Assembly: GCF_030373445.1 (NCBI RefSeq)
Contig: NZ_JAUCYU010000007.1
Span: 158,215 to 222,214, forward strand
Direction of reading: 5' to 3'
Origin: Roseovarius sp.
GTDB taxonomy: Bacteria > Pseudomonadota > Alphaproteobacteria > Rhodobacterales > Rhodobacteraceae
Length of the DNA: 64,000 nucleotides
Of this stretch, positions 45,598 to 53,176 are shown piece by piece (position 1 is the stretch's first letter; each line of letters begins with the position of its first letter). The notes below the pieces were generated by a model. That model was not told where the DNA came from and did not search any database. It worked only from the letters and a program-made list of their open reading frames with translations. A program made the position numbers and the translations under genes.

Positions 45598-45887
45598 ATA
45601 AACGCGCTCGTAATAAGCGGATCGGACCCGGGGGCGGTACCCGGCGGCTCCACCAAATACCTTTCGTTGGAGGGATCTGGGGCCGAAACAGGATCGACGA
45701 ACGTGTAAAGGAGTGGCTTTGTCCCGGTGAGGTACCACCGTTATCGGTCCGAACAAGCATAATTGCCAACGACAATAATGCTCCGGTTGCAGTTGCCGCG
45801 TAAGCGGTAACAAGACCGAAATTGAAGCCCTTGCCTCTAGCAAGGTAAGGCGGGGTTCGCAGGCACCTGGCAACAGAAGCCTGCACT
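45598..45887 (+). ncRNA. ssrA: tmRNA, circularly permuted two-piece form
   Basis: Rescues stalled ribosomes and tags nascent proteins for proteolysis with SmpB. The acceptor piece comes first: H2 strand 45602-45611, T-stem CCGGG/CCCGG (45628-45644), CGGCTCC then ACCA (45645-45655). After a 23-bp spacer the coding piece starts GGGGCCG (45679), which pairs with CGGCTCC, and ACGAACGTGT (45697-45706), which pairs with the H2 strand. The tag reads ANDNNAPVAVAA (45765-45800), then TAA. The last helix GCAGGC/GCCTGC (45859-45884) ends at the attachment site. Exact ends are approximate. Confidence 0.93.
45874..45887 (+). repeat. attachment site attL (CAGAAGCCTGCACT)
   Basis: This 14-bp sequence is the 3' strand of the last tmRNA helix and recurs exactly at 63733-63746, where the helix partner is missing. 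Integration at the 3' end of ssrA is common for tyrosine integrases. The integrase gene ends 34 bp away. Confidence 0.8.
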
Positions 45888-45920
45888 CTATTTTCCGAGT
45901 GTTAAGCGCCTGTATTCCCA

Positions 45921-46997
45921 TCATTTCTGCTTTCCATTTTTCAGCGGTTTTACAATTTCGTCTGCGTTTCGTTCCTGCAGCTCCCTCAAAACAGCCTGCC
46001 CGCTGGCCTTCCTGTCAGCATGTCGGCAGTAGTGCTCGACCATCTCCACGGACATTCCCACCATGTCGGAAATCTGCAGCGCGGAGTAACCTGCACCCCT
46101 CAGCCGTATGACCGCGTTTGCCCGCAGGCCATGCGGAACTGCGCCGTCCAGGATCGCGTGTTTCCGGCGTTCCCGATCAAAGGCCTTCCACATTTGATTC
46201 GGACTGAACGGCTTGCCGGTGCTCTTCCCTTCTTCCTGCAACAGGTACGGACCGGGGCGGCGCTCCCATGTCGCCATCTCTGCCTCGAGCTCAGGAAAAA
46301 TCGGGCACCATGGTCTCACGCCGGTCTTCTTCTGCGGCAGGCTGAAACCGCCCTCATCCTCGTCGTTGGGATTTAGGCGCACCACGTCGCTTATCCGCTG
46401 ACCGGTGTAGCGGCTCAGGAAGTAGAAACGCCGTAGCATGCCCGTAAAGGTCTGCTCCGCAAACGCCAGTTGCTCGGGCGACCAGGGCCGGTGCCCCTCC
46501 CCCTTCGCGAAACGCTCGACGCCCTTTGTCGGATCGTGCTGCAAGAGCTCAACCGGACCATTGGCCCAGGTCACCATCGCCTTGAGCGCGTCCAGAACAT
46601 TGTTCGCCGCGCCGGGTTTCTCGGCGCCGATCTTGCGAATGAGCGCATCGACATGACGCGGTCGAAGCTCCCTCGCCGGCAGGTCGCCCCAAGCCTTGCG
46701 TGCAGGCTTGAGGTTGCGCCTGTACTGGTCCTGTGTCCCTTTGCTCATCTTGCGCTGGCGAGTTGCCCAGGACAGCTCGAAAGCGTCTATGAGAGCGCCC
46801 ACCGTGTCGGTTGGCGTCGGTCCGAATGTGCCTTGCGCCTGTCTGACAGCGTTCCAGAATTCCGGGGTTTGAGGGTCGTCAGGAAGGCGGATGCGCTCGC
46901 CTGCATGGGGCGTTCCCCTGCCCTCCTGATAGTAGAAGTATTCTCGGCCGCGGGACAGCACACGATGGACATGGCGCGGCAGAGACACCTTAGACAT
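45921..46997 (-). CDS. int: tyrosine integrase of the element
   Basis: A 358-residue phage-type integrase. N-terminal arm-binding region, core-binding domain around 65-160, then the catalytic domain with Arg in RYTGQRISDVVRL, the HxxR box in VPHGLRANAVIRL and the nucleophile Tyr in VEHYCRHADRK. The Lys is probably in PQKKTGVR. It lies next to attL and convergent to ssrA, as expected of an ssrA-targeting integrase. Its start overlaps the end of the AlpA-like gene by 8 bp, so excisionase and integrase are coupled. Confidence 0.93.
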   Translation of the reverse strand: MSKVSLPRHVHRVLSRGREYFYYQEGRGTPHAGERIRLPDDPQTPEFWNAVRQAQGTFGPTPTDTVGALIDAFELSWATRQRKMSKGTQDQYRRNLKPARKAWGDLPARELRPRHVDALIRKIGAEKPGAANNVLDALKAMVTWANGPVELLQHDPTKGVERFAKGEGHRPWSPEQLAFAEQTFTGMLRRFYFLSRYTGQRISDVVRLNPNDEDEGGFSLPQKKTGVRPWCPIFPELEAEMATWERRPGPYLLQEEGKSTGKPFSPNQMWKAFDRERRKHAILDGAVPHGLRANAVIRLRGAGYSALQISDMVGMSVEMVEHYCRHADRKASGQAVLRELQERNADEIVKPLKNGKQK

Positions 46998-47232
46998 TGC
47001 TCACTCCAGCCATGAACGGATCTTCTCCGCTGGATGCCTGAGAGCTCAGGGCGCTGGACACATCGGCCCAGCTCCATCGCACCGAGCCACCCACTCGAAT
47101 TGGCTTCGGCAGAAGGCCGCGCTGCACGTAGGAGTCGACCGTGCTTTCGCTCATGTCGAGTTCTGCAGCCAGCGTGGCTTTCGACATGAACGAAGGCGGG
47201 CGATCCCCTACTATGGCGCGGCGGGCTGTCAT
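46990..47232 (-). CDS. AlpA-like small HTH protein (excisionase candidate)
   Basis: An 80-residue protein with a MerR/AlpA-type helix-turn-helix: MSKATLAAELDMSESTVDSYVQRGLLPKPIRVGGSVRWSWADV. Such proteins act as excisionase or activate integrase expression. The ATG follows GCAGGACTG and overlaps the previous stop by one base. Its position directly ahead of int fits directionality control. First of two AlpA-like proteins in the element. Confidence 0.8.
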   Translation of the reverse strand: MTARRAIVGDRPPSFMSKATLAAELDMSESTVDSYVQRGLLPKPIRVGGSVRWSWADVSSALSSQASSGEDPFMAGVSNV

Positions 47233-47795
47233 CAGTCCTGCGGGCTCCCTTCTGTTCCGCGATCCATGATCGAGAGCGTACGCAGAGCCCATTTCGCAAC
47301 CAGCGCGCCAAGCGGAAAAATCACGATGCTGCCCTGCTTCATATCACGCTCAGCAACTTCCCTCAGCGTGCTATGAGACAAAAACCCATCGGTATCGTCA
47401 TATTCTCGAACTGAGCTGTGATCACCTACGGAAGTCCTCACCCTAATCAGGCCGGTCCTCGTTGAAAAAGCGACTTCGTCCAAAAACCTCAGTTCGGTGT
47501 CTTCCTTCAGATCCATGATCCAGTTGATGCGGCCTGAAACCAATTCAGCGGCCTTTTTAGGGCCGAAGTGCCAGGCAAATTCCGTCATCATCCCAGCCGC
47601 GATTACGCCAGAGCCGGTATACATGAGGCGGCCATTTTTCTCCCAACCACCTCCCCACAGGACACCGTCTTTTCTCCAAGTGTTCAACGATGTCTGCTTT
47701 TCGTTGATCGCCTCAGCGACAACTGGCTGAGGATACTTGTAGGACTGATCGTCATCGAGGAAGTCCCTCACCCATTTCTTTACTTCCGGTGTCAT
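47232..47795 (-). CDS. hypothetical protein, possible repressor of the int operon
   Basis: A 187-residue protein of unknown family. Residues 20-60 (QPVVAEAINEKQTSLNTW, then RKDGVLWGGGWEKNGRLMYTG) could be a divergent MerR-like DNA-binding motif. It has a FGPKKAAELV segment and no membrane helix until a weak one near residue 165 (GSIVIFPLGALVAKWAL). GGAG before the ATG decides the start. First gene of the AlpA-int unit and immediately behind a promoter with two 16-bp operators, so it may encode the repressor; that is inference. Confidence 0.6.
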   Translation of the reverse strand: MTPEVKKWVRDFLDDDQSYKYPQPVVAEAINEKQTSLNTWRKDGVLWGGGWEKNGRLMYTGSGVIAAGMMTEFAWHFGPKKAAELVSGRINWIMDLKEDTELRFLDEVAFSTRTGLIRVRTSVGDHSSVREYDDTDGFLSHSTLREVAERDMKQGSIVIFPLGALVAKWALRTLSIMDRGTEGSPQD

Positions 47796-47807
47796 CACAT
47801 TCTCCAA

Positions 47808-47857
47808 ATATGGATTTCCATATACCGAAATAAATATGGAAATCCATATTGTGTCAA
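47808..47857 (-). promoter_or_regulatory. promoter of the 187-aa/alpA/int unit with twin operators
   Basis: On the minus strand a consensus -35 TTGACA (47857-47852) is followed 17 bp later by TTTATT. Two near-identical dyads lie here: ATATGGAAATCCATAT (47834-47849, between -35 and -10) and ATATGGATTTCCATAT (47808-47823), 26 bp centre to centre. They differ only in the central bases. The layout is typical of a repressed phage promoter. Confidence 0.7.
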
Positions 47858-47891
47858 CCCTGTTGCTGCTTACCCCTCCACTCGATGCCAC

Positions 47892-48074
47892 CTAGTCCGC
47901 CAGCTTCTCCACAAATCTCTCGAGATCGGACACGCGCCAAACGGTCGATCCATCCCATTGCACCGGCTTCGGTGCGTTCCCCTTGGTCACACGCGCGTAA
48001 AGCGTGCTGCGGCTGATACCGAGCATTCTGGCGGCTTCTGGGGCGCGAACGAGAAGGGGGCGGATACTGGTCAT
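47892..48074 (-). CDS. second AlpA-like DNA-binding protein
   Basis: A 60-residue helix-turn-helix protein: APEAARMLGISRSTLYARVTKGNAPKPVQWDGSTVWRVSDLERFV, the standard AlpA/excisionase arrangement with an HTH and a wing. AGAGG precedes the ATG, which overlaps the stop of the 74-residue gene (ATGA). Could control late genes or int; which of the two AlpA proteins is the excisionase is not clear. Confidence 0.8.
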   Translation of the reverse strand: MTSIRPLLVRAPEAARMLGISRSTLYARVTKGNAPKPVQWDGSTVWRVSDLERFVEKLAD

Positions 48075-48295
48075 GATGCACCTCTGCGATCTTCGAGCTT
48101 CTCGAGTTCGTTTGCGATGGCCTCGGCGCGAAGACGCATGTCTTCAAAGATCGCCGGCATCGCGTTTTGCGCCAACTTGGCCAGCGGGTCATCATCCGCA
48201 CCATGCCTCGCCTTTTCGAACAGCACCTCTCCCCCTCCGATCAGGCCGGCCAGGAAAACTGCATCAAGCTGCAGGTCGCTTATTGTCTTGGTCAT
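48071..48295 (-). CDS. 74-residue hypothetical protein
   Basis: A small soluble, mostly helical protein: LQLDAVFLAGLIGGGEVLFEK, then a charged coiled stretch MRLRAEAIANELEKLEDRR. No family recognised. Coupled by ATGA overlaps both to the Tat-exported protein upstream and to the AlpA-like protein downstream, so the three form one translational unit. Confidence 0.65.
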   Translation of the reverse strand: MTKTISDLQLDAVFLAGLIGGGEVLFEKARHGADDDPLAKLAQNAMPAIFEDMRLRAEAIANELEKLEDRRGAS

Positions 48296-48762
48296 GCTGC
48301 ACCGCCTTTCATTTTCCAGCCGTCACCGGTGTGGCTGTAATCGGCATAAGGCTGGCCAGGCTTGTAGCCCGGCGGTAAGGCCACGGCGCCAACCCCGCCT
48401 TTGACGATGAAAGCTTGGTCGAAGGCTTTCATCCCCTCGGGCTTTGTCTTGTTGAGCAGGAAAATGATCTCCTTGGCGTAGTGAGCAATTTTCTCGTCGT
48501 CGTTCTTGGGCTCGACCTCGCCAACGGCCTCGTACAGCGCTTCCAACTGCTCTTTCCTCACCACCGAATAGCGGTCCGCGGCGCCGAGGTACGGTGTCGC
48601 GTTGGCCCGAAGGTCGTTGATCAGGTCTTTCAGGTGCGACGGCACCTCGATCGTCGCTTCGGTGACGGGTGCCTGGTGGGCCAGTGCAGCTGCGGGGATT
48701 GCTGCGGTTGCAGCGGTGAGAGATGCGGACTTGATAAATCCGCGACGTGTGGTAACGTCCAT
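48292..48762 (-). CDS. Tat-exported small protein of the element
   Basis: A 156-residue protein whose N-terminus is a near-perfect twin-arginine signal: TTRRGFIKSASLTAATAAIP then AAALAHQA. The mature part of about 130 residues is charged, with no cysteines and no recognised motif; a late segment VGAVALPPGYKPGQPYADYS is Gly/Pro-rich. Phage cargo with a Tat signal is unusual; it may modify the host envelope. Not recognised as any lysis protein. Confidence 0.7.
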   Translation of the reverse strand: MDVTTRRGFIKSASLTAATAAIPAAALAHQAPVTEATIEVPSHLKDLINDLRANATPYLGAADRYSVVRKEQLEALYEAVGEVEPKNDDEKIAHYAKEIIFLLNKTKPEGMKAFDQAFIVKGGVGAVALPPGYKPGQPYADYSHTGDGWKMKGGAA

Positions 48763-48845
48763 GACTGAACCTTTCGTATCATGGTTAGTTTCAGGTAAGG
48801 CCGGTTGGAGTGGCTTCTCCGCCGGCCTTCACTTTTGGTAAGGGA

Positions 48846-49148
48846 TCAGCCCCCGGTGTGTTCTCTGATGAAGTCGTGAACAAACGCCTCCGCCGATTTC
48901 GGGAAATAGCTAAAACCGACTGAGCGCATCATTTCAGACCACGACTCCGGGATTTCGAGACTATCCTCCTCGAATAGCTCTCTTGCGCATTCCATCACCT
49001 CTGGCGGAACCTCCAACGCAGATACGGCCAAGTTTGTGTGCATCTGAGCTGCTTCAATATTGCGTTGATCGTCCGGATGGTCCTCGGCCTTCTCGCGCCG
49101 CCATTCGGCCTGTCGAATGAACTCGTCGTGCAGATCGTTTCGGTCCAT
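48846..49148 (-). CDS. 100-residue acidic hypothetical protein
   Basis: A soluble acidic protein (many Glu/Asp; opening MDRNDLHDEFIRQAEWRREK) with helical character. No family recognised. It is divergent from the HTH gene at 49236, across an AT-rich gap with an operator-like dyad, so its expression may be under that HTH protein. Followed by an inverted repeat AAGGCCGG/CCGGCCTT at about 48797-48829. Confidence 0.6.
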   Translation of the reverse strand: MDRNDLHDEFIRQAEWRREKAEDHPDDQRNIEAAQMHTNLAVSALEVPPEVMECARELFEEDSLEIPESWSEMMRSVGFSYFPKSAEAFVHDFIREHTGG

Positions 49149-49189
49149 GTTCCGATACTCCGTCTACTATTGTCTATTTAGATATTTTT

Positions 49190-49214
49190 GAGCTATAAGT
49201 ATCATCAGTAGCTC
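49190..49214. promoter_or_regulatory. operator-like dyad GAGCTA-N13-TAGCTC
   Basis: An inverted repeat with 6-bp arms lies in the AT-rich gap between the divergent genes ending at 49148 and starting at 49236. Its arms partly recur downstream (AAGCTAAAAGGCTC). Placed to control both directions; binding by the adjacent HTH protein is an inference. Confidence 0.4.
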
Positions 49215-49235
49215 AGTCAAGCTAAAAGGCTCAAA

Positions 49236-49490
49236 ATGGTCCGAATAGACTACATCGATGGAAGAGTAATTGCCGCCGCTCGTGCATTGACCGGCATGTC
49301 ACAGAAGAGCTTGGCTGATGCCGCGAATATTTCCGTTTCTACGTTGAAGCGAATGGAGAGCACTGGCGCTCTTGGCTTTCCTGGGAATCTTCCAAACAAC
49401 GTCAACGCCGTGCTTTCGGTTTTAGAAAAGGCCGGCATTGAGTTCATAGAGGAAAATGGCAACGGGCAAGGTTTAAGACTGAGGAAATAG
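49236..49490 (+). CDS. small HTH (Xre-type) transcriptional regulator
   Basis: An 84-residue protein with a helix-turn-helix: IAAARALTGMSQKSLADAANISVSTLKRMEST, then VNAVLSVLEKAGIEFIEENG, the tail seen in small alphaproteobacterial Xre regulators. It is one of only two rightward genes in the element and is AT-richer than its surroundings. The next gene begins after 1 bp, so the two form an operon. Confidence 0.82.
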   Translation: MVRIDYIDGRVIAAARALTGMSQKSLADAANISVSTLKRMESTGALGFPGNLPNNVNAVLSVLEKAGIEFIEENGNGQGLRLRK

Positions 49491-49491
49491 A

Positions 49492-49845
49492 ATGAAACCT
49501 GAGACAAGAACAGTAGTTGCTGCTATTGGAGCAGCGATACTAAATCAGCAAAAAGTCACTTCGATATACAGTCACTCGGAGCGTGGATACGTCAGCATTG
49601 ATGCCGAGTTGATCGACAATAGGGTTAAAGCCTACGATCATTCACGGGGCTGCTTTATCGAGGGTGATCTACCCTCGAGCGTCTATCACTACGGAGATGG
49701 TAGCTATTTGGAGTTCAAATTGATCGATCAGAAGATCGACGGCTACGACTATGAAACCGGATCATTCTTTGAGATTAAGGTCCAAGGGAAAAATGTAGAG
49801 GTCTATGACTTTGGCGATGGAGGGTATCACAGCTACTCTGTATAG
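49492..49845 (+). CDS. 117-residue repeat protein of unknown function
   Basis: After a helical start (residues 1-20) the protein consists of five imperfect repeats of about 20 residues with a Tyr-x(4-5)-Gly-x(0-1)-aromatic core: Tyr at 26, 48, 65, 85, 105; Gly at 32, 53, 70, 90, 110; aromatic at 33, 55, 72, 92, 112. A beta-strand-per-repeat fold is likely. No family recognised. AT-rich and paired with an HTH gene, it looks like independently acquired phage cargo. Confidence 0.65.
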   Translation: MKPETRTVVAAIGAAILNQQKVTSIYSHSERGYVSIDAELIDNRVKAYDHSRGCFIEGDLPSSVYHYGDGSYLEFKLIDQKIDGYDYETGSFFEIKVQGKNVEVYDFGDGGYHSYSV

Positions 49846-49861
49846 CCGTGAAACTAGCCGC

Positions 49862-50218
49862 TCACCCCACCGCCAGATCGAACAGCTTCGGCGTGATCGC
49901 CTGATCTGATCGCGGCGGCAGGGCCTTCGCGCCCTCCGGCACCCGCCCTCTGTCATAGGTGTGCTGCATCCAGATACGGTCCATCTCGACCAGGATCGCC
50001 ACGTGGCGGGGTTCCAGCGGCAGGCGCATCAGCCGCATCCAGCATTCGATCTCTGAGGGCTGTATCGGGTTCGGCCCCGCCTGCCCTATGGTCCGGGTCC
50101 GCGACAGGCTGGTGAAGACGCTCCAGAGTACCGAACTCCCCTCCGGCAGGCGCAGAGGTTCCCCGTCAAGGTGCGCTTCCAAGGCGCGTGTGAGCTGTTT
50201 GCGCAGGCGTTCGGTCAT
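49862..50218 (-). CDS. small phage tail-region protein (assembly-chaperone-like?)
   Basis: A 118-residue protein with a central segment IQPSEIECWMRLMRLPLEPRH, then a run like AILVEMDRIWMQ, reminiscent of small proteins encoded near tape measures in alphaproteobacterial siphophages. The ATG overlaps the stop of the upstream gene (ATGA). The last of the leftward structural run. Tail assembly chaperone is a possibility by position only; chaperones normally precede the tape measure. Confidence 0.5.
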   Translation of the reverse strand: MTERLRKQLTRALEAHLDGEPLRLPEGSSVLWSVFTSLSRTRTIGQAGPNPIQPSEIECWMRLMRLPLEPRHVAILVEMDRIWMQHTYDRGRVPEGAKALPPRSDQAITPKLFDLAVG

Positions 50219-50835
50219 GTCGCAAATCCGAGGATCTTGGTGGTGGTGCCCGGCGCGCTGGCCGGAATGTCGGTCGCCTCGAGCTCCTCGAGCGCCTCGG
50301 TGATCGCCGTGGTGGTGGTCCGCTGCACCCAATAGGTGCCGGCAATGGACGGCAGGGCCGAGGCGGCGACGGTCTTGCCGTTGATGCCAAAGACCCCGCC
50401 TTCATAGTCAGCGACGAAGTAAGGCGCACGGCACACGCCAGCAGGGATATAATCCGCGAACCAAGGCTTTCCGGGGATCAGCATCATCTTTGCTGACAGG
50501 CTGACATACTGCTCGCCCGACGCATTGGCCTGATAAGGCGGGCTGCCCTTCAGTATCTTGAACCAGACCGGCTCCTGGGTCAGAGGGTCGCGGAAGATAA
50601 ACCGATTGATCCCATGATTGAGGTCCGTCTTGTACCACTCCTTGAAGATCGCGTACTGCTCCCGGGTCAGCACCCGAAAGGAAACGTCGAACACCTCCGG
50701 CACGCCCGTTGTCAGCGGCCTTTCCATCGGCGCGCCTATGTCACCTTGGAACGATGCCCGGTTGTCCATGAACCCGCCGGAGTAGCTGGTGAGTGGTTTC
50801 TGGGGGAGTGATGTAGGCCAGTATGCTAGGCTCAT
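50215..50835 (-). CDS. phage tail protein of unknown type
   Basis: A 206-residue protein starting MSLAYWPTSLPQKPL. The middle, FDVSFRVLTREQYAIFKEWY, then GINRFIFRDPLTQEPVWFKI, resembles beta-rich tail proteins found after tape measures in siphophages. The ATG overlaps the tape-measure stop. It may be a distal-tail protein or tail terminator; this would be the only part of the tail tip present. Confidence 0.6.
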   Translation of the reverse strand: MSLAYWPTSLPQKPLTSYSGGFMDNRASFQGDIGAPMERPLTTGVPEVFDVSFRVLTREQYAIFKEWYKTDLNHGINRFIFRDPLTQEPVWFKILKGSPPYQANASGEQYVSLSAKMMLIPGKPWFADYIPAGVCRAPYFVADYEGGVFGINGKTVAASALPSIAGTYWVQRTTTTAITEALEELEATDIPASAPGTTTKILGFAT

Positions 50836-53165
50836 CTTGCGACCTTTCTCGATTTTGCGCCGTATCGGCTGCCAAAGGAACTGTCCATCTCGCCGCGCGA
50901 GACCGCGGAATTGACCTCGGCAATCAGGATTTCGCGTCCATCCGGGCCACGCTCTCGGCGCTGCTCCACCGAAGTATCCGTGCCCCGGTTATTGACCACC
51001 CGGAACTCGATGGAAGGGCCGTCGCCCGAACCCTGAGCCCCGTTCGGAATGACTCGTTCCCCGCGTTCCAGGATGGCAGGAACCTCGTTCGCCCTCAGGC
51101 CGGCGCCCATTGTTCCATTGTGGTATCGAGGCGCACCGGCGAACACCGAAGGTGAAACTGTGCGTCGGTGACCACCATGACCGACAATTCCACCCTCGTG
51201 GTGGATCGCTGCCGCGATGCCCCCGCCCCCACCGCCTCTTGCGCCACCGAACAGACTGCCACCAAACGAGCCGAACAGATTACCAAAGAGGCCGCTGAGA
51301 GCCGCTTCCAGCGCAAGGTCTGCGAGCCTTGCGATCAGTCGACTGATGGCTTCCTCGGCGCTTGCCGCGCCGGTGATGAAGTCCGCGAAGGCACTCTGGG
51401 CCGCGTCCCGGAATTCCTCCTGCATGTCCTCGGCCTCTTGCATCCGGTCCCTGATGGCATCAACGCCATTCGCGGCATCCACATATTCCGCGGCGAGGGC
51501 CTCGATCTGGGCAACCAACTCCGGCGTGATCTCGATCCCGGCCAATTGGGCTTCGTGCAGCAGCTCCGCCTTCTTCGCGGCATAGTCCATCGCATCACCC
51601 ACGTTGCGCCCGCTCTCGGCCACGGACGCCAGGGCTAGGGCCTCCTGCTCCAATGCTGCTATATCCGCACGTGTCTCCTGAATCTCCTTCTGGAAATCGT
51701 CGAGGGTCTGCGAGCCGCCGCCGGTAGTCGCACCGGGAACCCCGAAGCTGGCATCCACACTCGGCAGCCGCGGGCGCAGCGAGGTCTTCGGCGCGTAGGG
51801 GTTCGGCGGCCTGTTGTTCGGACGGCCGTTGCGAGGGCCGTATTCGACGCCGGTTTCGGTGTCGCCCTCGGGCAGGTTTGCGCGAAGCGCCGCGGCGTTC
51901 TGGGCGGCCGTCCGGAGGGCCTCGGCAATCCCGCCAATAGCTCCGATCACGTTGCCGAAACGCTGGGCATCCACGTCGCTCAGGCCCTGCACGAGTTCTT
52001 CGGATTCCTCCACCAGGTCGGCCACCGCGCCCTCGAAGTCGCCGGCGCTCGTGGCCCCGTTCTGGAAGGCGCGCATTTCCGCATCGATCTCTTGCAGAAT
52101 CGCGGCCAGCTCGTGCGCCTCGTCGATATCGGCCACGTCCATCAGACGGATACCATCCGGCCCGGTGGCCCTGTTGATGGCCCGGTACAGCTCTTCGTAG
52201 GTGTCCACGAGGTCTTCGACGCCGGCCTTCTGATCTTCGGTCAGTGCGGCCGCATCCTTCAGGGCGCGGTAATTGGCCTCGCCCATCATCGCGATAGCGC
52301 GCTCGGCCGATCCGAATATGTCGTCGACGTCGAAGCTGAAGGCTTCTTCCAGCGCGCCCGCGAGGTTCACCACGACGGTCTTCGAGAGTGTTGCCACCCG
52401 CGCCTGAACTTCGGCGAACTTGCGATCCAGCTCGGCGGCGCGTTCCACCGCCTCTTCATCGATCACGATGCCCAGTTCGTTAGCTCTCGCCGTGAGCTGG
52501 CGGATACCCCGTTCGCCCTGGTCGAGCAGCTCCACGAACCGCTCGCCCGCCGTACCGCCGAACACCTCGTCGGCCACGCGGATTTGCGCGGCACTGTCGA
52601 GATCCTCCATCCGCCCGATGATATCGGCGAAGAGTTCCTCCGGCTCCTCCAGGCGGCGCTTCAGGTCGCTGGCGCCGTAACCCAGGCGTCGGAACGCCTC
52701 GGCCGCCGGTCCCTGGCCGGTGACGATGAATTCATCGGCGCGTAGTTGCAGCTCCTTCAGCCCGTCGATCAGGGCGTCCACCTCGATCCGATTTTGCTCG
52801 CCGACAAATTTCAATTCCTGAAAGGCCGTGATGCTCATCCCGGATCGCTCGGCTTGTCGGCCGAGTTCGGCCAAGCTGCGAACCGCATCGGTGGAAGCTT
52901 TCGTGATCGCGGCCATGCCGGCAGCGATAGCCGTCGCCGCAAACGCCTTGCCGAACGATCCGATGCGCGTCGATGTGGAGGCCAGAGCCTGGTTGATCCG
53001 GTTTGTGGAGGTGAGCATGTCACGCTCCATCGCGTTGGTCGTGACCTTCGACCCGCGGCGCAGGGCATTGTAGGAATTCGTGCCCCGCTTCTCGGCCTTG
53101 AGCATGTTCTTCTCGAAATCCCGGATGCGGGCTTCGAGGGCAACGATTAGGCGCTCTTCGTCCAT
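50832..53165 (-). CDS. phage tail tape measure protein
   Basis: A 777-residue protein. An N-terminal coiled coil (ALEARIRDFEKNMLKAEKRG), a hydrophobic segment AFAATAIAAGMAAITKAS, long helical regions, a Pro/Asn-rich linker NRPPNPYAP near 450, and a Gly-rich stretch LFGGARGGGGGGIAAAIHHE near 680, followed by GLRANEVPAILERGERVIPN, common at tape-measure C-termini. AAAGGAG precedes the ATG chosen; eight upstream codons are unlikely. It sets tail length, so a long non-contractile or contractile tail is implied. Confidence 0.88.
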   Translation of the reverse strand: MDEERLIVALEARIRDFEKNMLKAEKRGTNSYNALRRGSKVTTNAMERDMLTSTNRINQALASTSTRIGSFGKAFAATAIAAGMAAITKASTDAVRSLAELGRQAERSGMSITAFQELKFVGEQNRIEVDALIDGLKELQLRADEFIVTGQGPAAEAFRRLGYGASDLKRRLEEPEELFADIIGRMEDLDSAAQIRVADEVFGGTAGERFVELLDQGERGIRQLTARANELGIVIDEEAVERAAELDRKFAEVQARVATLSKTVVVNLAGALEEAFSFDVDDIFGSAERAIAMMGEANYRALKDAAALTEDQKAGVEDLVDTYEELYRAINRATGPDGIRLMDVADIDEAHELAAILQEIDAEMRAFQNGATSAGDFEGAVADLVEESEELVQGLSDVDAQRFGNVIGAIGGIAEALRTAAQNAAALRANLPEGDTETGVEYGPRNGRPNNRPPNPYAPKTSLRPRLPSVDASFGVPGATTGGGSQTLDDFQKEIQETRADIAALEQEALALASVAESGRNVGDAMDYAAKKAELLHEAQLAGIEITPELVAQIEALAAEYVDAANGVDAIRDRMQEAEDMQEEFRDAAQSAFADFITGAASAEEAISRLIARLADLALEAALSGLFGNLFGSFGGSLFGGARGGGGGGIAAAIHHEGGIVGHGGHRRTVSPSVFAGAPRYHNGTMGAGLRANEVPAILERGERVIPNGAQGSGDGPSIEFRVVNNRGTDTSVEQRRERGPDGREILIAEVNSAVSRGEMDSSFGSRYGAKSRKVAR

Positions 53166-53176
53166 ACCAATCTCCT

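Noticed and set aside
45289..45708. Open frame running across the ssrA acceptor half
   Set aside because: It overlaps a structured RNA whose pairing is fully explained, and its translation has no protein features.
45783..45799. The 17-bp tag repeat as the true attachment core
   Set aside because: If it were, the ssrA sequence to its right at 63595 onward should look like the end of tmRNA; it does not, whereas the sequence at 63733 fits the last helix. Kept as a separate finding.
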